This document shows, one piece after another, positions 6,933 through 15,656 of a DNA stretch of 64,000 nucleotides; position 1 is the first letter of the stretch; every line of letters begins with the position of its first letter. Under the pieces are notes generated by a model. The model saw only the letters and a program-made list of their open reading frames with translations, was not told the DNA's origin and did no database searches. The stretch is from UBA5078 sp033721235 (lineage in GTDB: Bacteria > Pseudomonadota > Gammaproteobacteria > Pseudomonadales > Pseudohongiellaceae): the NCBI GenBank assembly GCA_033721235.1, contig JAWWAY010000004.1:124001-188000 (forward strand). Reading direction: 5' to 3'. Position numbers and translations under genes: made by a program.

Positions 6933-9125
6933 GTGCCAAAGATTTCCTTATTTTTACTCCTCACAGTAGTTGGCCTTTCCTCGGCCTTTGCGCAGGAAGC
7001 CAGTGTTGAACGGGGTGATGCCGCATTCCAAGAAGAATGTTCGCGCTGTCACGTCCCAGTTGAAATGGAAGCTCGCCTTAATGCCACGTGGATTGGCCGC
7101 ACTGGTGGTGATTTATACAATTTAATTCGCACCACTATGCCGGCAGAGACTCCGGGCTCTCTGACCAATGATCAGTATTTAGATATTGCCTCTTATTTGC
7201 TACGCAATGCGAATGTTCCCATTCCAGATCAGCTAAGCGCTGATGCCTTGATCGCGCTTAATATCGCGCCAGCAGAAGCACAAGAAGGCAGCGTTGCTCA
7301 GTCTTTTGAGTGGACTCATATCCACGGTGATGAGCATTCTGCGCGCTATGCGCCTCTGGATCAGATTGATGCGAGCAATGTGGCAGATCTAGGCATTGCC
7401 TGGTCTTTCGATATGGGGCCATACGGCCCAAGCCCAGAGCGCTTCAGCGTAACAACGCCCCTGATGGTTGATGGCAAGGTGTTCTTCACTGCCGGCTCTA
7501 CTCGCAATGTGATCTCTTTGGACGCCGAGACTGGACAAGTATTGTGGATGTGGCGCCCACAGGAAGGCGAGCGCTTTGACAATGCTCCACGAAAAGGTTC
7601 GGGCAAGGGTATTTCCTATTACGACAATAATGGTCAAGAAACTATTTACGTTATGACGCCCGGTTATTACTTGGTCGCCCTAGACGCCAATACAGGCCGG
7701 GAGATTGAGTCTTTTGGCGAGAACGGCTGGGTAGATCTACAAAAGGGCCTCCGTCGTGGCCCTGGGCGCGAAGATCTGGACATCGGTATGTCTTTCATGC
7801 CTCTGGCGATCGATGGTGTTGTGGTCACCGGTGCAGCGCACTTAGTGGGAATGCGTCCCGTGTCTTCCAGCAATGTGAAAGGCGATGTTCGCGGCTTTGA
7901 CGCAACAACGGGTGAGTTGCTGTGGACTTTTAAGACGATTCCAGAGCCGGGTGAAGTAGGTTATGACTCTTGGTTGGCCGGCGCTGAATTTACTGGTAAT
8001 GCGGGTGTTTGGGCGCCAATGTCAGCGGACGAAGAACTCGGTTTAGTTTACTTGCCCGTGGAGTCTGCCACAGGGGATCGCTTTGGTGGCGATCGTCCCG
8101 GTAATAATCTGTTTTCTAGTTCCACTGTGGCATTGAATTACAAAACTGGTGAGCGCGTATGGCACTTCCAGACGACTCACCACGATATTTGGGACTGGGA
8201 TACGCCAGCCGCTCCTATCGTAGCGTCACTTCCTAGTGGTGACTCCGCGATAATTCAAACGCTCAAGCAATCGCATTTGTTTGCTTTTGACCCTGTTTCT
8301 GGTGAGCCATTGTTTCCAGTAGAAGAGCGACCAGTACCGCAAACTGACGTGCCGGAAGAATGGACCTCTCCTACGCAGCCCTTCCCTGTGAAGCCTGCGC
8401 CCTACGATCGTCAAGGTTTCCAGCCTGAAGACCTAGTGGACTTTACGCCAGAGATTCACGAGTTGGCCTTGAAAGCTGCCGAGCCTTTCCGCTGGAGCAC
8501 GTCCGTATTTACACCGCCATCGCTCTATAAAGGCCCCGATGGCACACACGGAACGCTACATTTGCCTTCATCCACGGGGGGCTCTAACTGGGAAGGGGCG
8601 GCATACGACCCTGAAACAGGCTTGATTTATGTGCCTTCGCGCACGGCAACGAGTGTACTGTCTTTGACTCATGAGCCTAATGTCTCAAGCGTCCAGTATA
8701 TTCAAGGCGGAAGCCGCACGCCGAGCGTTCAAGGTATTCCCCTGGTTAAACCTCCCTATGGGCGCATCACCGCTATCGATATGGTAGAGGGCGAGCACGT
8801 TTGGCAGGAAGTGAACGGGGATACGCCAGACTCTATTAAAAATCACCCACTGCTCAAAGGTGTAGATGTTGGCAGAACGGGTAAGCCAACGCGATCGGGC
8901 CTAGTGCTAACTAAGACGCTGCTGTTCGCAGGAGAAGGCTTGGGTGGCGACAGTGTGCTGTGGGCATTCGACAAAGCGACGGGTGAAATCGTCGCAGAAC
9001 TTGAAATGCCAGGTGCTGTTACTGGCTTACCGATCTCTTATATGCATAATGGTAAGCAATACTTGGTAATGGCAGTAAGTCCACGTGGTCAGTCTGCAAG
9101 GATAGTCGCGCTAACTCTGCCGTAA
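6933..9125 (+). CDS. PQQ-dependent dehydrogenase with N-terminal cytochrome c domain
   Basis: The 730-residue quinohemoprotein starts at a GTG at 6933 with GAAGGAGAG before it. A signal peptide (1-20) is followed by a short cytochrome c domain with CSRCH at 36-40, then an eight-bladed quinoprotein propeller with repeated tryptophan-docking motifs (for example DAETGQVLWMW, DATTGELLWTF, NYKTGERVWHFQTTHHDIWDWD). TTHHDIWDWDTP is characteristic of membrane or soluble glucose/alcohol-type quinoproteins. The heme is N-terminal, unlike classic type II alcohol dehydrogenases where it is C-terminal. It oxidises an alcohol, aldose or related substrate in the periplasm. No PQQ synthesis genes are in the window. 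Confidence 0.88.
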   Translation: MPKISLFLLLTVVGLSSAFAQEASVERGDAAFQEECSRCHVPVEMEARLNATWIGRTGGDLYNLIRTTMPAETPGSLTNDQYLDIASYLLRNANVPIPDQLSADALIALNIAPAEAQEGSVAQSFEWTHIHGDEHSARYAPLDQIDASNVADLGIAWSFDMGPYGPSPERFSVTTPLMVDGKVFFTAGSTRNVISLDAETGQVLWMWRPQEGERFDNAPRKGSGKGISYYDNNGQETIYVMTPGYYLVALDANTGREIESFGENGWVDLQKGLRRGPGREDLDIGMSFMPLAIDGVVVTGAAHLVGMRPVSSSNVKGDVRGFDATTGELLWTFKTIPEPGEVGYDSWLAGAEFTGNAGVWAPMSADEELGLVYLPVESATGDRFGGDRPGNNLFSSSTVALNYKTGERVWHFQTTHHDIWDWDTPAAPIVASLPSGDSAIIQTLKQSHLFAFDPVSGEPLFPVEERPVPQTDVPEEWTSPTQPFPVKPAPYDRQGFQPEDLVDFTPEIHELALKAAEPFRWSTSVFTPPSLYKGPDGTHGTLHLPSSTGGSNWEGAAYDPETGLIYVPSRTATSVLSLTHEPNVSSVQYIQGGSRTPSVQGIPLVKPPYGRITAIDMVEGEHVWQEVNGDTPDSIKNHPLLKGVDVGRTGKPTRSGLVLTKTLLFAGEGLGGDSVLWAFDKATGEIVAELEMPGAVTGLPISYMHNGKQYLVMAVSPRGQSARIVALTLP

Positions 9126-9133
9126 GCCAGTTC

Positions 9134-9175
9134 GACCTGTAGGCTAAGCCACGCTTAGCCTACAGGTCTTGGTTT
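9134..9175 (+). terminator. Rho-independent terminator after the PQQ dehydrogenase
   Basis: A perfect 16-bp inverted repeat (GACCTGTAGGCTAAGC, 3-base loop CAC, GCTTAGCCTACAGGTC) ends at 9168 and is followed by TTGGTTTTC. It separates the dehydrogenase from the lemA-like gene. Confidence 0.9.
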
Positions 9176-9203
9176 TCTAACAATACTGTGCAGAGGGATT
9201 GCG

Positions 9204-9800
9204 ATGAGTACATCATTAATCGTTTTACTGGTTGTTCTGGCCGTTGCCGCTTTCTATGTTATTGGCATTTATAATCAATTAGTTAGCCTACGTAATCGAT
9301 TCCAAAATGCCTTTGCGCAAATCGAAGTACAGCTCAAACGTCGATACGATCTCATCCCCAATCTGGTAGAAACCGCTAAAGGGTATATGGCCCACGAACG
9401 CGAGACGCTCGAGGCGGTTATTAGTGCGCGTAATGCCGCTGCTGCCGGCTTGGAGGCAGCTGCCGCAAATCCGGCCAATGCCTCGGCAATGGCTGATCTC
9501 GCCAGTAAAGAGAGCGCTTTAGGGTCCGCCATGGGGCGACTCAATGTGGTCATGGAAGCCTACCCTGATTTGAAGGCGAGTCAGAATATGATGCAGCTTT
9601 CCGAAGAGCTCACCAGCACCGAGAACAAAGTGGCGTTTTCCCGCCAAGCTTTTAACGATCAAGTGATGGCATATAACACTTATAAGCAATCATTCCCGCC
9701 GGTTGTCTTCGCTAGCATGTTTGGGCACGGTGACGACGCGACTCTTCTAGAGTTCGAAGATAGCGAACAGATACAAGCAGCGCCCAAAGTTAGCTTTTAG
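9204..9800 (+). CDS. lemA: LemA family protein
   Basis: The 198-residue protein begins with one membrane helix (about residues 3-23) and continues as a long helical domain. The LemA signature is present: RRYDLIPNLVETAKGYMAHE at about 47-66, and AFNDQVMAYNTYKQSFPPVVFA near the C-terminus. GAGGGATTGCG precedes the ATG. The function of LemA is not known; it is an inner-membrane protein with most of its mass outside the membrane. The M48 protease gene follows 21 bases later. LemA paired with an M48/HtpX-like protease is a recurrent arrangement, suggesting that LemA assists or is regulated by the protease. Confidence 0.93.
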   Translation: MSTSLIVLLVVLAVAAFYVIGIYNQLVSLRNRFQNAFAQIEVQLKRRYDLIPNLVETAKGYMAHERETLEAVISARNAAAAGLEAAAANPANASAMADLASKESALGSAMGRLNVVMEAYPDLKASQNMMQLSEELTSTENKVAFSRQAFNDQVMAYNTYKQSFPPVVFASMFGHGDDATLLEFEDSEQIQAAPKVSF

Positions 9801-9821
9801 ATGCAGCAGGGCGTCTAGTCA

Positions 9822-11738
9822 ATGGACTTCTTTCAGTCTCAAGATGCTGCTAAGCGCAATACTAGCCGTTTAGTTATCCTGTTTGTGCTTGCATTATTTA
9901 GCTTGATAGCCGTCACTAATATTCTGCTATTCCTGATCTTTGCCTCTTCGGCCGATGCCCTTGATGTGCCGTTACTGCAGCGCATCGATTGGTCACTGTT
10001 TCTAACTGTTAGCTTGGCTATTTTGGTGATAGTTGGCGTTGGCAGTCTGTATAAGATATCAAGCCTCAGCAAAGGCGGAGTCAGTATTGCGGAGTTGATG
10101 AATGGCCGCTTGCTTGTTCCCGGTACGGATAAGCTGGAAGAGCAGAGGGTTTTAAATGTGGTCGAGGAAATGGCCATTGCCTCTGGCACGCCAGTGCCGC
10201 CGGTTTACCTGCTTGATGAAGAGGGCATCAACGCCTTTGCCGCTGGTTTTAACCCTAGCGATGCGATCATAGGGGTGACACGAGGAACCATTACAAATTT
10301 AAGTCGCGAAGAGTTGCAGGGTGTTATCGCTCATGAGTTCAGTCATATTCTGCACGGGGATATGAGACTGAATATTCGTTTAATGGGTGTATTGCACGGA
10401 ATTTTAGTGCTGGGCATTATCGGATATTACATTCTGCGCAGCTCTTCTAGGCGAGTGTCTCGTCGTTCTAAAGAAGGCGGAGCCATAGTAGCGCTGGGCA
10501 TAGCATTTATTATTATTGGCTATGCTGGAACGTTTTTCGGCAATATTATTAAGGCGGCTGTCAGTCGGCAGCGGGAGTTCTTGGCCGACGCCTCGGCCGT
10601 GCAATTCACCCGCAACCCCGATGGAATAGCCGGCGCATTAAAGCGTATTGGCGCTAGCAGCAAAGGCTCAGTGCTGGAGAGCGCAGGTACTGCTGAAATC
10701 TCTCATTCCTTATTCGGGGATGGTTTAAAACACAGTTTTAGCAATCTCTATGCAACCCATCCTCCCTTATCAGAGCGTATTCTGCGCGTGCAGCCTAATT
10801 GGGATGGACGCTTCGATAACTTACCCAAAGTAGAATTGAATAATGAGCCTGGTGAACCAAAACCCAAGAGCCAAAAACACGATGTAGCGGGTGTGCTAAC
10901 GGGCGCAGTTCTTGCCCAGCAGCTGCTGTCCCACGCGGGCAACCCCGATATTAGCGATTTGCAAGAAGCGCAAAAGCGAATTGCCGCCATTCCTAAGATT
11001 TTACTAAAGGCGTCGCGTGACCCGTTTAGCGCCAGAGCCGTTATCTACTTTCTTCTTTTAGATGTCGATGGCGAGACAATGCAGAAACAGATGAAAGCGC
11101 TCGAGAAGTCGGCACAGCCGGAAGTGTTCGATGAGTTAAGGCTGTTGATCGATAATAATGCAGTGTTAGATCCACAGCTGCGTTTAACCTTGGTGAATAT
11201 TTGTTTTCCAGTGTTAAAGCAATTGACCTATGAGCAGTATCAAATTTTTAGGCAAAACTTGGATGTGCTCATAGCTGCGGATAATAAAACGAGTTTGTGG
11301 GAGTGGGTATTGCAACGGGTTGTTCTCCACCAGCTGGATGCAATATTTGAAAATGGGTACTCGAAAAAAAGCCACAAGACTAAGGCTTTGGCCGACAGTC
11401 GTGAAAGCTGTGCACTTGTGTTGGGTTTTCTGGCTCGCGCGGGCAAAGTGGCAAGGGACAAGGAGCAGGAAGCGTTTAATGCTGCAGTACAGGTTTTAGA
11501 GCTGGGCGGGCTAGCGTATCCCGAGCCCTCTGAGCTGAGCATTGACAATATTAATCGCAGCTTAGAATCATTAGCCAGCATCAAACCCTTACAGAAACCG
11601 GCGTTTCTAAAAGCATGCGCTACTTGCATAGCGCATGATGGTAAGGCTACTCACCAAGAGGTAGAGGTGTTTAGAGCAATCGCAGCCGTCATCGATTGCC
11701 CTCTGCCGCCAATCGTTATAGAGACATCGCAAAGCTAA
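9822..11738 (+). CDS. HtpX-like M48 metalloprotease with long C-terminal helical extension
   Basis: The 638-residue protein has two membrane helices near 17-42 and 57-78, the zinc motif HEFSH at 171-175, further helices near 185-205 and 220-245, and the third ligand in REFLADASA (Glu252). This core is HtpX/M48 type. The last ~300 residues exceed the roughly 290-residue length of HtpX; the end (KACATCIAHDGKAT.. EVFRAIAAVIDCPLPP) resembles a TerB-like helical domain. It is probably a membrane protease involved in envelope or membrane-protein quality control, in an operon with lemA. The role of the extension is unknown. Confidence 0.87.
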   Translation: MDFFQSQDAAKRNTSRLVILFVLALFSLIAVTNILLFLIFASSADALDVPLLQRIDWSLFLTVSLAILVIVGVGSLYKISSLSKGGVSIAELMNGRLLVPGTDKLEEQRVLNVVEEMAIASGTPVPPVYLLDEEGINAFAAGFNPSDAIIGVTRGTITNLSREELQGVIAHEFSHILHGDMRLNIRLMGVLHGILVLGIIGYYILRSSSRRVSRRSKEGGAIVALGIAFIIIGYAGTFFGNIIKAAVSRQREFLADASAVQFTRNPDGIAGALKRIGASSKGSVLESAGTAEISHSLFGDGLKHSFSNLYATHPPLSERILRVQPNWDGRFDNLPKVELNNEPGEPKPKSQKHDVAGVLTGAVLAQQLLSHAGNPDISDLQEAQKRIAAIPKILLKASRDPFSARAVIYFLLLDVDGETMQKQMKALEKSAQPEVFDELRLLIDNNAVLDPQLRLTLVNICFPVLKQLTYEQYQIFRQNLDVLIAADNKTSLWEWVLQRVVLHQLDAIFENGYSKKSHKTKALADSRESCALVLGFLARAGKVARDKEQEAFNAAVQVLELGGLAYPEPSELSIDNINRSLESLASIKPLQKPAFLKACATCIAHDGKATHQEVEVFRAIAAVIDCPLPPIVIETSQS

Positions 11739-11774
11739 TGAAATCAGCCTCGCGATGTTTCTAGCATCGATCCT

Positions 11775-12833
11775 TTAAGATTGTATTCGGGAAGGGTAAT
11801 CAGTGTAGCCTTCTGGCCCTGGGCTATAGAATGTGTTCACGTCAAACGGCGTTAGCTCGGCATCCTCTTTCAGTCTCTCTAGCAAGTCCGGGTTGGAAAT
11901 ATACAGCTTGCCAAAAGCCACAGCGTCAGCCTGACCACTTTCTACTAATTTGCTGGCGCTTTCCTTATCTAGATTTTCATTAGCGATCACCGCACCTTTG
12001 AAGACCTTCTTAAGCTCTGGGGTCAAAGCGGGTGCATTGTAATGTTCTCGAGTGCAAATAAAGGCGATATTACGCTCGCTGAGCTGTTGCGCGACATAGG
12101 TAAAGGTGCCCGCTAAATCATCGTCCCCCATGTCATGGGCGTCCGCCCTTGGCGCCAAGTGAACACCGACTCTTCCCGCTCCCCATACCGAAATGGCCGC
12201 ATCGGTAACGTCGAGTAACAGGCGAGCGCGGTTCTCGATTGAACCACCGTATAGGTCTGTACGAGTATTGCTGCCGCTTTGCAAAAACTGATCTAGCAGA
12301 TAGCCATTGGCCCCGTGCAGTTCAACTCCATCGAAACCCGCTAACTTGGCATTTTCTGCCCCTTTCCGATAGGCCTCAATGATGTCGGTAATCTCATACA
12401 GGTCTAGAGCGCGAGGAGTGTCAAAATCCTTCTTAGGGCGTAATAGGCTCACCTGACCCTTGGCGGCAATTGCGCTTGCCGAAACCGGTTTTTCGCCGTC
12501 CAGATAGACAGGATCGGAAATGCGCCCCACATGCCAGAGTTGCAGTAATATTTTACCACCGGCTTTATGCACGGCTTCGGTAACCTGTTTCCAGCCCTTT
12601 ACTTGTGCCTCAGACCATATGCCGGGCGTGTTTGGATAGCCCACGCCCATGGGCATTACGGATGTTGCCTCTGAGATGATCATGCCAGCGCTAGCTCTCT
12701 GAGCATAGTACTCGGCCATCATCGCATTAGGGACGCGCCCTTCGCTTGCTCGGCATCGGGTAAGAGGCGCCATAATGACGCGATTATTCAGTTCGAGCTC
12801 TCCCATAGTGATAGGGTCAAATATTGATGTCAT
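11775..12833 (-). CDS. Old Yellow Enzyme family FMN oxidoreductase (NemA-like alkene reductase)
   Basis: The 352-residue TIM-barrel flavoprotein carries the N-terminal NRVIMAPLTRCRA motif (about 17-29), the active-site HGANGYLLDQF (His/Asn pair that binds the substrate carbonyl or nitro group), and NRARLLLDV. This is the class I ene-reductase pattern seen in NemA and YqjM relatives. It uses NAD(P)H to reduce activated C=C bonds, nitro compounds or nitrate esters in the cytoplasm. AGGAGCAAGA precedes the ATG. It is convergent with the M48 protease gene and separate from the DUF1080 gene upstream. Confidence 0.92.
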   Translation of the reverse strand: MTSIFDPITMGELELNNRVIMAPLTRCRASEGRVPNAMMAEYYAQRASAGMIISEATSVMPMGVGYPNTPGIWSEAQVKGWKQVTEAVHKAGGKILLQLWHVGRISDPVYLDGEKPVSASAIAAKGQVSLLRPKKDFDTPRALDLYEITDIIEAYRKGAENAKLAGFDGVELHGANGYLLDQFLQSGSNTRTDLYGGSIENRARLLLDVTDAAISVWGAGRVGVHLAPRADAHDMGDDDLAGTFTYVAQQLSERNIAFICTREHYNAPALTPELKKVFKGAVIANENLDKESASKLVESGQADAVAFGKLYISNPDLLERLKEDAELTPFDVNTFYSPGPEGYTDYPSRIQS

Positions 12834-12887
12834 TCTTGCTCCTAAATTAAAGCGTTATATTAGAAAAATGATGTTTGTTTGCAAAAA

Positions 12888-13472
12888 TTACAGCGGTTGA
12901 ATGAGAACTTTACGAAACCGTACTGTGCCTCGAGCCCATTGTAGCCCAATAGGTCCGTGGGCAAATTGTGTGTCTATGGCATGCGCGGTTTGAACGCCGT
13001 TTAAAGAGACGATTAGGTGCTCATTCTGCAAGGTAATTTCGTAAGTGTTCCACTGTCCTCCGGCTTTAGGGTAGGGCTCGGAGACCGGAGCGATGTGCAC
13101 AATGCCGCCGGTGCCATAGCTTAAGTCAGCGCGCTGGTCGTATATATTGGCTTCATAACAACTTCTATCAGTAAGCGCCTCTGGGTCTTGGCAGCGCATA
13201 TAGATACCGCTATTGGCATCGTCGCTGACCCAGAACTCGATAAGTAGTTTAAAGTTGTCGTAGGAGTTCTTTGTTAGCAGAAAGCCTGTACCGTTCCCCT
13301 CAACTGCCTCTATGGCATCATCGGCAGTGCGCCAGTTTGCGCCTCCCACTAGAGTGAAGTTTTCCAAGCCTTGGTTGCCGTCGATGAGCGTTGTCCAGTC
13401 GTCTTGGGCAAGGCTAGTAAGGCTAAGGGTCATGCCTAACAATAAGGTGTATAGAGAGACTAAGGCTTTCAT
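12888..13472 (-). CDS. DUF1080 (3-keto-disaccharide hydrolase-like) exported protein
   Basis: The 194-residue protein has a signal peptide (about 1-22) followed by one concanavalin-like DUF1080 domain with the family's typical features: WTTLIDGNQGLENF, then NFKLLIEFWVSDDANSGIYMRC and a W-rich ending IGLQWARGTVRFRKVLIQPL. Family members include 3-keto-glucoside hydrolases, but many are uncharacterised. AAGGAAAAC precedes the ATG. It lies 48 bases after the NosR-like gene on the same strand and might be co-transcribed, though no functional link is evident. Confidence 0.85.
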   Translation of the reverse strand: MKALVSLYTLLLGMTLSLTSLAQDDWTTLIDGNQGLENFTLVGGANWRTADDAIEAVEGNGTGFLLTKNSYDNFKLLIEFWVSDDANSGIYMRCQDPEALTDRSCYEANIYDQRADLSYGTGGIVHIAPVSEPYPKAGGQWNTYEITLQNEHLIVSLNGVQTAHAIDTQFAHGPIGLQWARGTVRFRKVLIQPL

Positions 13473-13520
13473 AAGTTTTCCTTCTTTGGCTCAGCTGTCG
13501 TACTCACTTAGCAAGAGCAG

Positions 13521-15530
13521 TTAAATATTGTGGACAGGGACTAGGTCTGGAGCGTCGCTGCGTTTTTTCTGTTTCTTGCGGCTATTGATTTCATCCATGG
13601 GGTGACGACAAGTGCCCGCTAGCTTAATGAGCTTACTTTCACAGTCGTCGCATCGGACACACTCTTTGAAATCGATCACCTCTTTGCTGATAGCGCCAGT
13701 GGGGCAGGAGTGCTCACATACTTTACACAAAGTACATTGCTCGACACGCTTTATGCGCCAAGGGCTAATGAGTGAGATTACTGCCAGCGCCGCTCCCAGT
13801 GGACACACATAGCGGCAATAGAAGCGTTCAACTAGAACGCATCCTACAAGAATTGCCGCGAGGATGAGCCAAAGCGTCAGTGAAGGGCTAAAGAAGAATA
13901 CTGTACCAAAGGGTTCGAAGTATTGGAACACGCTAAGCGATGGGACCATTGCGGCCATAAGAATAATAAAGGCCAGTATCGCGTACTTTATATAGAGCGA
14001 ATTACGATGTAGCGTATTGGGCACCTTTACTCGCCATTTGCTTGGAGTGAACTTGGCAATAAAGTCTTGTAGTGCGCCGAATGGGCAAAGTGAGGAGCAG
14101 AAGATTCGCCCCCACAGGAGCGTCGTTATAAGCGTGAAGCTTATGATCATTAAGGTGGGAAGATTGTTCAGAAAAACTTCCGGCCCCTGCTTTACTAAAC
14201 TGGTTATATGAGAAACTGAGAGGAATCCAGCCTTAAAAAAACCTAAATAAAATAGCGTCATGCTAAGAGCAAGCCATCGAATCTTGGCGCTCTTTAGCCA
14301 GAAGGCAGTCATTACTAAGGTAAAAAGTAGCAGCAATAGGCTTACGTCTAGCCAAGGCGTTTCGCCCCAAGGCGGCGATAGTTGCAGTCGCTTCCAAAAC
14401 CCAGCCTCTGCCAGCATGGCTTCAAACTGCTCCTCCTCAGAGAGCACTGCCTCCCCTTTGGCGAGGATGAGTCCTACTCCGTTTAGAGCATGCTGCACGC
14501 TGGTGTCTTCGTCGCCGTTAGGAATATGGTAAATAATCTCGAAGGGCTTAGTGACATCAAAGTCCGGGTGCATGGCTATGGCGACACCGTAGCTTGCATT
14601 CCCTGCAATAAAGCCTTCGCTGGCATCTCCGGCATTAACAAAGCGGGTTCCCGCTACACGCCTTATGATGTCTCCTTGGCGCATGCTCATGGGAAAGGGG
14701 CGGTACCCGCGACCGGCTCCAGGGCCTGAGGCGGCAATCAACAAGAGTTCGGCATCGCCGGATCGAAAAGTCGCGTCGCTTTCGACACTCCTGTAGTCGT
14801 CGGAACCCAAGAAAAACTCTCCTAGAGCCTCTCTACCAATATAAGTGAAGGACAGTATGAGCTCAGCGCCTTCCGCATTTCGCGTGACCATCTGCGAAAT
14901 GACTCCCGTATCTATCATTTGCTGCCAGGATAGTTTGCTTAACTGCTCTTTAGCGTTATCTGCAGAGCGTCTTTCCGCATCACTTGATTGATCAAAGCCC
15001 AAGTAAGCGCTAGCCACTCTGCGCGAAGTGTCAACAATTGTGCGGATGATTGCGGCGCTGGTATAGGTAGCGCTGCTGAGCCCATCCACATCTCTGTTGA
15101 GGCGAAACTGATCTTCTATAGCTTTGCGTTTGAATTGATTCAGAAACACGGAGTTGTCGATGAAGTCGCCCCGTGAGTATAGATAAGACTCGTAGTAGTC
15201 CAGAATCTTGATGCCGCTTAGCGTAGTGTCTGCGTTTAGACCGACCAGCATATTAATAGGTGCGGCATAGCCAACGCGCATGGGCGGATAGTCTGCATTA
15301 TGCAAGACGAAACCCACTAGCTCTTCTTCCCCACTTTGTTCGTTTACGGCGTAGCCACGATAGACGGCCGGGTCGCCTTCAAGCTCGGAAAAGCGCTCGG
15401 CACTTGGCAGTACCTCCTCAAGCCAGCTTTGTTGAATATTCGTCGAAAAAGGGGTTTGAGCTAGGGCGCAGGAGCCGACCAGTAGCATAGTCACAGCCAC
15501 TAAAACTGCGGGCAGGAAGGGGTGACGCAT
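13521..15530 (-). CDS. NosR/NirI-like FMN-binding, polyferredoxin membrane protein
   Basis: The 669-residue protein has a signal peptide, a periplasmic FMN-binding domain with the flavinylation motif DGLSSAT (Thr155 as the likely covalent FMN site), five or more membrane helices (about 385-600), two cysteine motifs in cytoplasmic loops (CSSLCPFG and CRYVCPLG), and a C-terminal two-cluster ferredoxin domain (CTLCKVCEHSCPTG, CVRCDDC). This is the NosR/NirI architecture, which passes electrons from quinol across the membrane. No nosZ, nosDFY or apbE lies in the window, so its partner is not visible. Downstream is the DUF1080 gene; upstream is SLC13. Confidence 0.85.
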   Translation of the reverse strand: MRHPFLPAVLVAVTMLLVGSCALAQTPFSTNIQQSWLEEVLPSAERFSELEGDPAVYRGYAVNEQSGEEELVGFVLHNADYPPMRVGYAAPINMLVGLNADTTLSGIKILDYYESYLYSRGDFIDNSVFLNQFKRKAIEDQFRLNRDVDGLSSATYTSAAIIRTIVDTSRRVASAYLGFDQSSDAERRSADNAKEQLSKLSWQQMIDTGVISQMVTRNAEGAELILSFTYIGREALGEFFLGSDDYRSVESDATFRSGDAELLLIAASGPGAGRGYRPFPMSMRQGDIIRRVAGTRFVNAGDASEGFIAGNASYGVAIAMHPDFDVTKPFEIIYHIPNGDEDTSVQHALNGVGLILAKGEAVLSEEEQFEAMLAEAGFWKRLQLSPPWGETPWLDVSLLLLLFTLVMTAFWLKSAKIRWLALSMTLFYLGFFKAGFLSVSHITSLVKQGPEVFLNNLPTLMIISFTLITTLLWGRIFCSSLCPFGALQDFIAKFTPSKWRVKVPNTLHRNSLYIKYAILAFIILMAAMVPSLSVFQYFEPFGTVFFFSPSLTLWLILAAILVGCVLVERFYCRYVCPLGAALAVISLISPWRIKRVEQCTLCKVCEHSCPTGAISKEVIDFKECVRCDDCESKLIKLAGTCRHPMDEINSRKKQKKRSDAPDLVPVHNI

Positions 15531-15656
15531 TATCGATTTTCCTATTCTTATTGTACTTTTAACATGGCTTCGTTTTTATCGCCCTGTCTGTAAATAAAAC
15601 GCGAAAAGCGCAGGCCTAGCTTACTCTGTAATGGCATAAAAGGATGTCAGCATTTG

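Noticed and set aside
13521..15530. A nos (nitrous oxide reductase) operon
   Set aside because: Only the NosR-like gene is present; no nosZ, nosD, nosF, nosY or nosL is seen on either side.
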